Assembly (NCBI GenBank): GCA_036768485.1
Contig: JAVLUZ010000151.1
Span: forward strand, 1,458,419-1,522,418
Source: Mermis nigrescens
Taxonomy: Eukaryota > Nematoda > Enoplea > Mermithida > Mermithidae
Length of the DNA: 64,000 nucleotides
Reading direction: 5' to 3'
The notes beneath the pieces were generated by a model. It made no database searches. It was given only the letters and a program-made list of their open reading frames with translations, and was not told where the DNA came from. Shown piece after piece: positions 23,065 through 33,450 of the stretch (the first letter of the stretch is position 1; each line of letters starts with the position of its first letter). The translations under genes were made by a program, and so were the position numbers.

Positions 23065-25246
23065 AACAGATGCGAATTATTTTCATGTGGACCCGAATTT
23101 TTCTAGAGTAAATTTACGGGTTAATCCTGGTCTAACTGAATGATTTGTCTTGAGCACTAAGTCTCCTACTTGGTAATTAATGCAATGAGTGTTTTTATTG
23201 TATTGAGATGCATAAGAATTCTGCGGAGGCAGCGATGTTTTGTTTTGCTATCGTAATGGCTTGCGTAAAGAAGCGTTTTACTTTTGTAGCGTAATTGCTC
23301 AAGATCAACTATATGCATTGGTGGGAAAAATCAAGAGTCGCGTCTGTGGCCAATAATGGCTGACGGCCGCACAAAAGCTCAAAGGGAGCAAAACCAGTTG
23401 TTTCGTGTTTAGGTACATTTAAAGCAAAAACGGCGTACGTGCAAATAGTCGTCCCAATCTGAATGCCATGGGTCTATGTACATGCAAATGCGAGTGATGA
23501 GGGTCTGATTATTACGCTCTACCTCCTCGTTGGCCATTGGGTGGTAGGCCGATGTATGTATTTTTTGGCGTACTACATAACGTAGTAATTTCGGTAAACA
23601 GGGCTGAAACGAAATCTGAGCCACGGTCGCAGTGGATGATTTTAGGCGCACCGTGCCTACAGACAATGCCGGTTACAAATTTTTCAGCTACTGTTTTTGC
23701 GGTTATATCATTCATGGGAAATGCCTCTACATATTTGCTTAAGTAGTTCACGAAGACAATGAGAGAACGATTTCCGTTATTAGATAACGGCAGGGGTCCT
23801 ATACAGTCTAAGCCAACCCGGTCAAAAGGGCCAGTAATATGAATAGGAAATAATTCAGCTCTAATCTTATGCTGAATAGGCTTGTTTGTTTGACAAGAAT
23901 GGCAGGTGAGGCAATACTTAATTGCGTCGCAACATAATGTGGGCCAATAATAATAGCGTCTGATGAGAGAAATCGTTTTTCACGTGCTAAAATGACCAGC
24001 GGATTAACTGTCATGAAATGCGAGAAAAATAGAATGTCTGAGTTGCTGAGGTACACACAACTTTAAGGAGTTGCCGTTCTTTTTGTACAAAATGTTGTCG
24101 GAAACAATAAAATTATTCCGCATATCTGGGTCATTTTCCTCAAAAAGCTTTCAAATTTTTTGGATTTTGGTATCATTTAACTGATACTCAGCAAAATTTT
24201 TATGTAATTCTTCCGTTTCAATGCATTCTTCTTCGAGACTTGCAATCTGATTTATAGGGTACAATTTAAGATTTTCGATATCAATGTTATCAATGTTATT
24301 TTGACACGGAAATCTAGACAAAACGTCTGCATTTTTATTTTGAGAATCTTTTTGAGGTTGAATGTCTAAATTACATGCTGAGAGTGCGAGGCCCCAATGT
24401 GCTATTCTCCCTGACGGATTTTCTTTTGCCAAAACCGATTTTACAGATGTGTGATCTGTATGTATAATTACGTTCTGTTGGAAAAGATATGAACGAAAGT
24501 ACTCAACAAAAGTGAATACCGCCAAGGTTTCTAACTCAGTTATAGCGTAATTAATTTCCGCGGGTTTTAGACTTCTGCTTGCAAATGTGACTGGGTGTTC
24601 CTTATTATCTGAGCCTATCTGGCTTAAAACTGCGCCGATACCGCGATAAGATGCGTCGGTCTGTAAAATGAACGCTTTAGTAAAATTGGGGTGCTGCAAG
24701 ATGGGAGCAGATGCTGTGAGTGATTTAAGTTCATCGAATGCTTGTTGTTGCTCAGGACCTCATATGAATTGGGCATTCTTTTTCAAGAGTTGCGTAAGCG
24801 GAAAGTAAATTTGCGAGCAATTCTTTATGAAATGTCGATAATATCGATGGTAAACCTAAAAAGGACTTTAGGTCTTTAACATTTTTAGGTGTAGGTATCT
24901 GCCTGATTGCATGTACTTTTTGCGGATCGGGCAAAAATGCCGATAGTGAAGAAATTACGTGAGCCCAGGAATTTCACATGAGGTCGGAAAAATTTGCATT
25001 TTTCTATGCGGAGTTTTTATGCCTGTAACTGTTCATGTAGACGAGTACAGTATCGAGTCTGTACAACACTTTCAGCGTGATCCTTGCCGAGACACAGAGA
25101 CGTCGTCTAGATAGACGAGACAAGTTTGCCACTGGCAAACCAGTAAGCCAGAACGTCCATAAGACGCTGAAACGTACGCAGAGAGGCGTTACTAGATCCG
25201 AACGGAAGAAATTTAAATTCGTACAATCCCTGGCGCGCTCGCCATG
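23065..25246 (-). pseudogene. Gypsy-type pol: RT (partial), RNase H, integrase
   Basis: Reading from 25246 downward, RT begins mid-domain at ARQGLYEFKFLPFG, and the catalytic YLDD box is at about 25110. Then come the thumb/connection (FLGLPSILSTF) and RNase H at 24699-24151, with Asp in LQTDASYRG, Glu in TELETLAV and Asp in IIHTDHTS. The integrase core is at 23751-23409, with Asp in IIHCDRGSDF and Glu in NEEVERNN. A C-terminal segment YQVGDLVLKTNHSVRP lies near 23140. At least several frameshifts and stops are present. The N-terminal RT fingers are absent: RT is joined directly to LTR-C through TGGCGAGCGC, which resembles the primer-site sequence, suggesting a deletion by short homology. Confidence 0.9.
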
Positions 25247-25504
25247 TGTAATTTCTGTATCCCCACTTTAATTTTTCTGTTTTCGCTTTGTCAAAGTTAG
25301 GGATAGAAATCACTATTTTGAATCAAAAGCTTATTTTACAGACAGTCGCTTATTTGGGCACTATGCCTACTAATATATACTACGTTAAAGTATAACAAAA
25401 CCGTAGCCTAACTTTACTCGGCAAAACAGCACAAGGGCCGCACAGATACAAAACCTGGCCCACACTCTTTCACTAATGTATGTGTATCTTAAAACTCCGC
25501 CTCT
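25247..25504 (-). repeat. LTR-C, partial
   Basis: It corresponds to the 3' 258 bp or so of the LTR on the minus strand, ending ATTACA followed by CA and then RT coding sequence. At 25504 it stops at CCGCCTCT and is joined to the forward-strand leader. Confidence 0.85.
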
Positions 25505-25790
25505 CCGCGTCGGCAGTTCAGGAAAACAGTAAGTCTATTCATGCATAAAATCACATTCGTACTCGCATATAAGTAATTGTAGCATCGTTTAGGCCACATA
25601 TATAAGCAAGTAATATCACATATATTGATAAAAGTTGTATTTGCAATTCTGAATTCATTTCGCACATATTGCTAAAATTGATAAATTTCGAAATAAAAAA
25701 ATTTCGAAAAATTCAGAATCACTTTCTGATCAATTTAAGCGCATAGAAATTGAATCTAAGGCCCAAGTTATAACGCATTCACATACAAGC
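25505..25790 (+). promoter_or_regulatory. Retroelement 5' leader with possible splice donor
   Basis: This is the leader preceding gag, nearly identical to the inverted leader at 21658-21970 but lacking its first 40 or so bases. It contains ACAGTAAGT (GT at 25529-25530), a good match to a splice donor, also present in the inverted copy. A donor here could generate a spliced env mRNA, as in gypsy-type retroviruses; this is inference. Confidence 0.4.
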
Positions 25791-27212
25791 ATGCCACACA
25801 CTGATCGTACAGCAGGTGAACTTGAGCGTATAATTACAGATACTTTGCAGACAGTAATCGGAGATCAACTAAGAGACGTTCAAGCAAATAACTCTCTCTT
25901 AGATGATCTCAGAGCTTCGAATTTGCGAAACAATATAAGCTTAGCTATCCGTCCTCCCCGACCTTTTTCAGGAGCGGTGGGAGAGAATTTTACAGACTGG
26001 TTGCATAAATTTGAACAATATTTATCGTTGCAAGGTTTTAGAGACAACGATTCGCATTTAAAGTTAGCATGTCTCGAATCCTTTTTGAGCGGCACAGCCC
26101 TCGCCACTTTCGAAGATTTAAAATACCTTCAAAACCCGCCTAACACATATGATGCACATAAAGCATTACTTGAAACGCATTTTCCTGATAATCGTGACAG
26201 TGATGTTCAGCAGCAATCTCTCATGGAGCGTAAACAAAAACGTTCCGAATCTGTATCTGAATTTTTGTCTGAACTGAGACGTTTAGCACGCCTTGCATAT
26301 CCTGATTTAGATCAGAGAGCAAAAGACACTATAATTAAACCTTTGTTTTTACGCGGCATGTTAGGTGATGTTCGCGAAGCTATTAAGTTTCGGGAATTCG
26401 CTAATTTAAATGAAGCGCTTAAAGCCGCAACATATATTGAATCGCAGATTTTGAGAGATGAGATGTCTCAATCGCATTTTTCTACGCATCCCAAAAGCGA
26501 ATCTGTTTTTCACGTTTCGTCACATTCGAATATCGAAAATTCGATCGAAAAATTGGCTAAGCAAGTTGAGTTACTAACATCTATCACACTGAATAAGGCA
26601 GAAACGAAAAGTGATAGCGTAGGATTTTCGCAACGTAGTGTACCGAACTCAAACATAAATTCACGTAATAACAGGCAGTCTAGTGCAATTCGCACTCCAA
26701 GCAGACTTTTCTGTAACATCTGTAATCGTACCAATCACACCACACGAGATTGCAGGATAAAGTGCAGATACTGTTCACAGACCGGACATAAATCTGAACT
26801 CTGCCGGCGAAAACCGCCAGAAGTCTTGCCATGCTATAAGTGTAATCGCACTGGACATGTCGCAAGATTTTGTCCAAATCAGCATGTTTCATTTAGAAAC
26901 TCATCACAGCCAAACAGTACACGTCAAGCACGTAGTGTTAGTAATATCGAACTAAACGTTGACAATGATGATGAAATCATTGTTCAAAATCAAATAATCG
27001 ATTCAGGTACCATAAATACGCACAGCATGCGATGTAGCCCAAAGCATGAAACCAAGACGTCGGAAGGATCAGAAAACGGAGATTTTAGCGACGATGACTA
27101 CGTACTCACGCTGGATTACGGTTCCGAAATTCCTGAATTGAATGAGATCGAAGCCGTCTATTTTCAAAAAGCGAAGAAAATTCGGCCAAAAACGACGATT
27201 CGTCAACGTTAG
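25791..27212 (+). CDS. gag: Retroelement Gag polyprotein, 473 aa, intact
   Basis: This is the structural protein that would package the RNA. The Met at 25791 is chosen because the inverted copy starts at the same codon. Residues about 59-215 form a capsid-like domain starting FSGAVGENFTDWLHKFEQ, with the PF.G...F..W pattern common to Ty3/Gypsy Gag. After a Ser/Asn-rich linker there are three CCHC zinc knuckles, starting with Cys at residues 308 (CNICNRTNH), 325 (CRYCSQTGH) and 348 (CYKCNRTGH). The C-terminus is acidic, then basic (KKIRPKTTIRQR). There are no stops over 473 codons, so this is the best preserved frame in the window. The next frame overlaps its end in -1 phase. Confidence 0.95.
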   Translation: MPHTDRTAGELERIITDTLQTVIGDQLRDVQANNSLLDDLRASNLRNNISLAIRPPRPFSGAVGENFTDWLHKFEQYLSLQGFRDNDSHLKLACLESFLSGTALATFEDLKYLQNPPNTYDAHKALLETHFPDNRDSDVQQQSLMERKQKRSESVSEFLSELRRLARLAYPDLDQRAKDTIIKPLFLRGMLGDVREAIKFREFANLNEALKAATYIESQILRDEMSQSHFSTHPKSESVFHVSSHSNIENSIEKLAKQVELLTSITLNKAETKSDSVGFSQRSVPNSNINSRNNRQSSAIRTPSRLFCNICNRTNHTTRDCRIKCRYCSQTGHKSELCRRKPPEVLPCYKCNRTGHVARFCPNQHVSFRNSSQPNSTRQARSVSNIELNVDNDDEIIVQNQIIDSGTINTHSMRCSPKHETKTSEGSENGDFSDDDYVLTLDYGSEIPELNEIEAVYFQKAKKIRPKTTIRQR

Positions 27213-29059
27213 ACGGAAAATCCGACGATTCGGCGACAACGACCATTGCTCTACCAAAAATTCGAAGGGAGGAGTTTTTATCAGCAACCGAGCTGATCGA
27301 AAAATTCGCGTCGCCCCCACACGCTTCGAAAATTCCGATTTTACCAAGCCCGTTACCACCTGTCAAACGGCGCACCCTTCTTCCGACACCCGCTTTAGCC
27401 AAGGAAGCGCCCGACAAATCAGTTCGCCCTTCGACTTACGCGCCAGGACGACTCGGCAAACCTGTCAGGGCCGAGGGTATGTCTTTTACAAATAACACAG
27501 TTAACTATGTGTCATATACATCTCGGCATGTTAGCAAATTTCGTAATTATCTTCTCATGCTGATCCTACTCGCATTTTTCGCATATTCTGCAGCCGAAAA
27601 TTTTCAAGTCTGTCAGCATACTAAATCGGGTCATCCGATTGAAATTCCACACAATATTTCGTGTACCTTACCTTCGCTGCAGCAAAATCCGTCTGCTCTT
27701 TTAGCTACTATTTACGTACCTCGTTCAGCACCTATTGTCGTATCTGCTTATAAGTGTACTGTAAAACAGCAAACAGTATGTACGAACATGGGTTTTCTAG
27801 GATCCAAGGGGATCACAGCTCAGACAACAGAATACAAAATTGTTACTCCACAGCACTGTAAGCAATGGTTCGAAAATAGAATTTTTGAAGACCAAAATCT
27901 TACAGAAATTTACCCCGACGTTTGGGCAACCCAAAATAAATTACGCGTTTCGTTTACCTGGTGCTGCAAAACATTTTGTAAGACAGTACAAAATGCATTT
28001 TTAGAACTAGGACATATAGCCACACAAGATGGGAAATCCCTGATAAGTAATTTAGGCGATGTTGGTGGTTGCGTACCACGAGCTGGCTTTTGCAGCTCTA
28101 CGCAAAATCTGATCATGTGGGATAATCCTCATTTATTGAGTAAACGCTGTCCTTTTGAACGAAAAGGTACATATAATATTTCGCTCACTGATTCGCATAT
28201 CGTTATCGAAGCATTGCAAGGTGCTTTTACAATTAAATCTAACTATTTTTTCGATCCTACTTGTCATTCGCTTAAAGGCGCGATTTTGACACATCAAGGC
28301 ATTCTAATTAAAGTAGGACGCAATAAATACGAAATTAAGACATCTGAATCCACAGTAATGCTTGATCGTAACGATAAAGACCCTGTAAACGCTAAGCTTA
28401 ATTACTTGGAGCAAAAGCTTATACAGTACGAGGTACAAAATTTTCGGAATATATGGTTCGAACTTTGCATGCAAGCTCAAAGACATTTAGACCTTGTATG
28501 GCAAATTTTAAGACTCGATCCAACCTTAGGAGCACGAGCATTTCTGCAAAGAAACGATTTAACAGCAGAATTTCAAGGTGAAGCCTTGGTTTTTTGGCGC
28601 TGTAAGCAAGTAAATATTTCGCACATTTATAAGGATTTTCGTGTGAATGATACATGTTATGCATTCTTGCCAGTACAGTTTAATACACGTATTATGTTTG
28701 TTGTACCCGGAAGTAGCGATTTAATTTTTGACAGTCCTATCGTTACATGTAATTCAGCTAGAGCATCTTATTTTAAAGAACACGATAAATGGCATACATC
28801 CTCAGGCATAGCACACGTTACATTCATACCAGTACAAATTGCTTGGCATGGTAATTTTTCGATTTTCAATTTCGATACACCAGAAATTTTTGAACATTTC
28901 GCACCAGACAGCTCAATAAACGCAGTTCATTTGCAAGAATATATTTTCCGTACTCGTTACATAGAACGTGTTTTAAATAATTTAGTGAATTACACGTCAG
29001 AAATGTCGCTAGGTTCAGTTAGCCTTTATGAAGCTTTATCTGGAGGGGTAAAGCGATAG
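27146..29059 (+). CDS. env: Envelope-like glycoprotein between gag and protease
   Basis: The frame opens about 70 bp before the gag stop, in the -1 phase. The first strong Met is at 27479. Before it lies a Pro-rich linker of about 90 codons. From the Met, a hydrophobic signal-like segment covers residues 21-38 (YLLMLILLAFFAYSA). A Cys-rich ectodomain of about 480 residues follows, with Cys pairs such as WCCKTFC and several N-glycosylation sites (NISC, NLTE, NISL, NDTC, NFSI, NYTS). It ends at a stop at 29059. A membrane segment continues in the -1 frame just beyond (29158-29235), suggesting a single-base break. Layout matches a class of viral fusion glycoproteins, but I could not assign the family by eye. 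Its position before protease is unusual. Confidence 0.7.
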   Translation, partial: DRSRLFSKSEENSAKNDDSSTLDGKSDDSATTTIALPKIRREEFLSATELIEKFASPPHASKIPILPSPLPPVKRRTLLPTPALAKEAPDKSVRPSTYAPGRLGKPVRAEGMSFTNNTVNYVSYTSRHVSKFRNYLLMLILLAFFAYSAAENFQVCQHTKSGHPIEIPHNISCTLPSLQQNPSALLATIYVPRSAPIVVSAYKCTVKQQTVCTNMGFLGSKGITAQTTEYKIVTPQHCKQWFENRIFEDQNLTEIYPDVWATQNKLRVSFTWCCKTFCKTVQNAFLELGHIATQDGKSLISNLGDVGGCVPRAGFCSSTQNLIMWDNPHLLSKRCPFERKGTYNISLTDSHIVIEALQGAFTIKSNYFFDPTCHSLKGAILTHQGILIKVGRNKYEIKTSESTVMLDRNDKDPVNAKLNYLEQKLIQYEVQNFRNIWFELCMQAQRHLDLVWQILRLDPTLGARAFLQRNDLTAEFQGEALVFWRCKQVNISHIYKDFRVNDTCYAFLPVQFNTRIMFVVPGSSDLIFDSPIVTCNSARASYFKEHDKWHTSSGIAHVTFIPVQIAWHGNFSIFNFDTPEIFEHFAPDSSINAVHLQEYIFRTRYIERVLNNLVNYTSEMSLGSVSLYEALSGGVKR

Positions 29060-29912
29060 GTAACGCACTGTACGGGGCAGGTGAAGCGGTCGAACACGTC
29101 ATTTACGGTGTTCAAAAAGGAACCACGGACGGTTTTAATAATCTCTTAAAGGGGCCGCTACAAGTTACACTAAACATTGTTGTTATCATTGTCACTATTG
29201 CTGGCCTAATCTTTGGTTTTTTCTGGTGTCGCGCGCATTTCGATTTTTGCTCTTTTAATCGAGCCAACACACCTCGTTTTTCTGCCACGACGGTACCATC
29301 ATTAGGGCAAGCACTTCTGCAGCTCGCCAAAATTAATCAGGCGAATAGTTTAAGTGACAATACGGTATCGCCTATTATATCCTTATCACATGAACACGCA
29401 TCTCAGCCAAAACGATCACCGTACATAAGCGTTTCGATAAATCATGTAATTAGCGCAGAAGCACTAATAGATAGTGGCGCATCTTATTCGCTCATTGACG
29501 TTTCGCTTGTACATAAATTACCTGGCGTACGAATTTTTCCCGCAACAATTAAGGTTTATGCGGCAAACGGTTTGCTCATCCCATTAATAGGTGCAGTTTT
29601 CGTGACGATAAGCATTAATGATATTGAGGAAATAATCGTTGTACATATACAAGAAAAATGTAACGCTCCTGTGCTTTTAGGGGCTAACTTCCTCAGTAGA
29701 TTCAAGTTATATGTCGTGAATAACGAAAAATCGTACGTTCAGTTAGGAACTACGGTAGTACCCTGTTCTCAAACTCTGTTTTTCAATCCGCCCAAAAATC
29801 GAGGCGCGATTTTTCTCGATGAAAATTTGGTTCTAAATGCGAACAGTGTCACCGAATTTTCAGTTCCCATTTCGTTAATGTACGAAGGAACAAAAACAGT
29901 TCAGTTTACACC
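29060..29912 (+). pseudogene. Glycoprotein membrane tail plus aspartic protease, truncated
   Basis: One open frame carries, in order, a hydrophobic span at about 29158-29235, a short Cys-containing cytoplasmic stretch, a linker, and a retropepsin domain. The protease has the active-site motif ALIDSGASYSLID (Asp codon at 29470-29472) and the later hydrophobic-Gly motif APVLLGANFL. The frame ends where MITE-A sequence begins at about 29913, so RT is not present on this strand. The membrane span and the protease are in the same frame without an intervening stop, so env and pol appear to be parts of one long frame. Confidence 0.75.
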
Positions 29913-30139
29913 AAGAAGTTGAAATACCTCCCCCAGAAATCAAAATACCTCCTGCAGAATTCAAATTTTGAAAATTTCTTTCTGCTTTTATAGCAATTTT
30001 TTGATGCCATTGGATAGTGCTCAATGAGAAACATTGAAAAATAATGATTTTTTTGCCCTACAACCGCTTTTAAGACCATTTTTTGACCTTTTGAAATTTT
30101 TCTACCCCTCCCTTAGAATTTTGGTACTGCCCACCTATG
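29913..30139 (+). mobile_element. MITE-A, right piece of the split copy
   Basis: It resumes at AAGAAGTTGAAATACC and ends CTGCCCACCTATG, followed by GTGGCAAT (30140-30147), identical to the duplication left of 20635. Both pieces together make a normal-length MITE-A. Confidence 0.9.
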
Positions 30140-30459
30140 GTGGCAATGTTGCAGAACTGCTGATTAGCACAAAATGAAAATGCAACTGAAGATAGAAACA
30201 AAATAGTGGTCAGTGCTTGAATGATTTTATGCGTTTGAAAATAAATCTTTGCTTGGCTGAGTTTTATCCAGAAGGCACTGATTTTATTGGTTTTGACTCA
30301 AAAGGCCATGAAATTATTTCTGTTAATTGTTTGGTTTTGGAAAGGCTGGGGAAAAGTGAAGTTTTAGAGTGAAAAGTCTTAACCAAAGAAAATATGGCTC
30401 TAAACTCCTTTCTTGTGGAACAGGTTTTTGTCACTACAAGGATATATAGAACACACAAT

Positions 30460-30685
30460 CATGCCTGGGCCTGGAGGTTTGGGGTTTACAGCCCCAGAAA
30501 CAGAAATACCTGCCCCAGAAACCAGAATATCCCCTAGAATTCAATTTTTGAGTTTTTCTTGTTTTTTTACAATTTTTTTATGCCAATGCATAGTGCTCAA
30601 TGAGAAGCATCACTATTTCTAAGGCCATTTTTTATCTATGAAAAAATTTTGCACCCCTCAGAACTTTGGTGGCTCCCACCTAAGC
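30460..30685 (+). mobile_element. MITE-A copy, divergent
   Basis: It starts CATGCCTGGGCCTGG and carries the core AGTGCTCAATGAGAAG. It corresponds to the copy at the very start of the window, so it predates the duplication. Confidence 0.75.
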
Positions 30686-32126
30686 ACCTACTCTATTTTA
30701 TTTATTTTATAATTTACAAAACACCTACTTACTGGAGAATTTAAAAGGATATTTGAATTCTCATTCAGCTAAATCATTTTCATTTTGTCTAGTATTAAAT
30801 CTTATAGAGCAGAATGATAAAATTAAATTTGAGCTAAGTATTTTATATGTACATTGAAGAAGCATGGGTGTGAAGGTGTTGGGTCTCTGTGTCTCATCCA
30901 TAATAAAAGAGCTTTTGAGAACAAAAACTGAACAAGCTCAAATAAATTTTGAAGAAAGTTTTTGAGAAGGTTGGGAATAGAACAAAAACTTAGAAAAATG
31001 TAGTTTTCACAACATTGTTTTTGCACGTACAGTCATCCAATTTCTCTTTCCCTATATCTACACCCAGAAACTTATTCTCATATTACACTATCACAGGAAT
31101 TGATTGCATTCAGGTGTAAAGACAAACCAAAAGATTATTGAGTGATGAAACCTGCTATAAAGCAACCAAACCAGATCCAAGATACAAATTTTGATTGCTT
31201 TCCAAAAAACAAATTTGCAGCCAAAATGAAACTCATACAGCACATTCCAGCCTATTTTGCATCAAATAGTTGGGTAGCTCTGATCAATTAGCCAATAATT
31301 AATGTTCACAGAGAAAACAGAAGAAAATAAAAACACATATGTAAGAATTTAATGGTTTGATGAGTGTGAGTGTTACCTAAAGTTCCCTGATATTTCATAA
31401 CAGTAAGCAATGTGATAAAATATTTTAGAACACAGTACACTAACAAAACATACAATGTGTGATATAGTTGGGTTCACAATGCCCCAAAAACTTATGGAAA
31501 TATAAATGCTTTGACTCTAATCCAACTTTGTTTAATTACTTTTAAAATAATATTTAAACAATTTAGAAAAGCAAATTCCAGATAATTTTCTGGAACTTTT
31601 ATGATGTTATTGTTTTTGTCATCCAAAAATTTCAAATTTCCTGTACTGCACATCTTATTCACTGTCATTTCAGGAACTCATTGAATAAATCAGTACCAAG
31701 CTGGACAATCTGAATTTTGCTGAGAATGAATTGCAAGATTATTAAAGTGAGACAAATATATAACAACTTCTCTTTAGATGAAAAGATTTTACAATATTTC
31801 AGTCATTTATGAGATGTAATGAAACAATAATAATAATTACCCTGAAAAGCAAAAGTTCCATAAATATAGTTTGATAAATCATAGCTTAGCAAATTAGCCT
31901 GCCAAACTAGCAAAATGTTACACAGAGACTAATCTTCTTTTCAGGTGAAAGTGATTGATCCATTCTTGTAACCCTGCATCTTATCCCTATTGCTATTCTT
32001 CAAATTTCTAGTCTAGACGGAACAAAAAATAATTACAAATTATCTATTTGTACCTATCTTCATGGAAAACAACCAATTTAACATGCAGAACATCTTCTGG
32101 AATTTCATCAAGCAAACATACCTACA

Positions 32127-32290
32127 GGGGCTGGTTTCTGAAAGAAGGGGCCAAATATTATGAAGCTAACTTTAACTCAAGGGCCAGCCAGCCTCAGGGC
32201 TAAACTAATCCTGGGGATAACTTAGCCCCTGTTTCTGAATGGAATTTAGCCCCTGGGGTAAAAAAGTATTGGGGCTAACTTTTATTCGAG
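32127..32290 (+). repeat. Terminal-inverted-repeat-like block, right copy
   Basis: CAGGGGCTGGTTTCTGAAAG and the following GGGGCTAA-type units match 1464-1625. The inverted partner lies at about 36480-36530. Confidence 0.4.
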
Positions 32291-32489
32291 TGAAAATCCA
32301 TTTTATGCAAACAGATACCTGTAAGACCAAGAAACAAGGTTTACAAAATGCATAAAAGATTGCTTTGTTTGTACAAAACATGGGCTTTATTTTCTAGCTG
32401 TTACTTACACCACTTCATAGAAATTTTGGATTATGGAATCTCATGCTACAGTATGGAAGCTAGTCCTGCCACTTTGAAATCATAGTATA

Positions 32490-33450
32490 ATGAATCAGAA
32501 GTTAACTCCAATAGAAGTACTTTCATAGGTAAAGGTGAGGAAGAAATTGGCTCTAAAGAGCAAAATGTCAAAAAGGGAGACAAGACAATTGGTCTAGAGA
32601 GGAAAATAATTAGATTTGCTGAAATTTATGCAGAAATATTATGAGAAGCTTGAGGCTCAGTTTTCTTCATTGGTTAGTCATAAAACAAAGGCGAACTTGT
32701 GGAATAGTTGCTCATGAATTCAACTTGGCTGGAACTTAAAAATGCACTCTGCAGTTTAAAGACAATGAAAATCATTTTTGAAACATAAATAGATCCAATG
32801 CAAAGATTTATTATCTAGTGACTGGTGCTGGAAAGCCACCCAAGTCTTCAACAGCTGCCCATGAAAAATTTTCAAGAATTGAGAAAGGGACTTGCAAAGC
32901 ATCATGCTGGATTGGGCACAGAATTAAATTCGAAAAATGCAACATGCTAAAACACTCTTATCATGGAATTGATTTTACCAAGAAGTGAAAAAGAGCCCAG
33001 TGAATCTGGATACGCAGAGTATTCTGCAAAGAACAACCACCATAACTTTATGAAAAAGAGTGCTCAAAAGAGCCCTGTGTCACAATGACTACAGGTTTGA
33101 CTGAAAAGCAGCTCTGTGCACACATGGGCGTGGGAGGGATCTTAGCTGGACCTCCCAGAAACCAAAAGCCCCCCCCAGAAATCAAAAGACCCCCCAAAAT
33201 TCACTTTTGAAAATTTTTTGTTTTTTTCGCAATTTTTTGATGCCAATGGATAGTGCTTGATGAGAAGCGTCAAAAAATGGTGTTTTTATCGCCATACCAT
33301 ACCACCATTTTTAAGGCCATTTTTTGACCTTCAAAAGTCTTGGACCCCCCCCAGAATTTTCTTGCTGCCCACGTATGGCTCTGTGTACTGAAGAAATGTC
33401 TACACACTTGGCGTTGTACTTGTGCATATGGCATCTTTCTAAAGTAAGAA
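32490..33450 (+). pseudogene. Myb/SANT-like relic, right copy
   Basis: Counterpart of 1828-2538, with better preserved pieces in the third helix region (HEFNLAG) but more frameshifts. It is split by a MITE-A at 33119-33377. Confidence 0.35.
33119..33377 (+). mobile_element. MITE-A copy with perfect target duplication and empty site
   Basis: It begins CACACATGGGCGTGGGAGG and ends GCTGCCCACGTATG. It is flanked by GCTCTGTG on both sides (33111-33118, 33378-33385). The duplicate at about 2472-2480 has a single GCTCTGTG, which is the empty site. This defines the element as 259 bp with an 8-bp duplication. Confidence 0.95.

Larger units (their letters stand above)
20672..29912. mobile_element. Rearranged Ty3/Gypsy-like retroelement with envelope gene
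   Basis: About 9.2 kb sits inside one MITE-A copy. From left to right it contains LTR-A (forward), gag fragment and leader (reverse), LTR-B (reverse), integrase, RNase H and RT (reverse), partial LTR-C (reverse), then leader, gag, envelope-like and protease (forward). The right end is truncated within pol. The two orientations overlap as an inverted repeat of leader plus 5' gag. Missing sequence includes the start of RT. No single stretch is an intact provirus. Domain order deduced from both halves is gag-env-PR-RT-RH-IN. Confidence 0.85.

Noticed and set aside
27069..27417. Minus-strand frames of about 100 codons opposite the gag-env junction
   Set aside because: They are antisense to well-supported coding sequence and show no domain.
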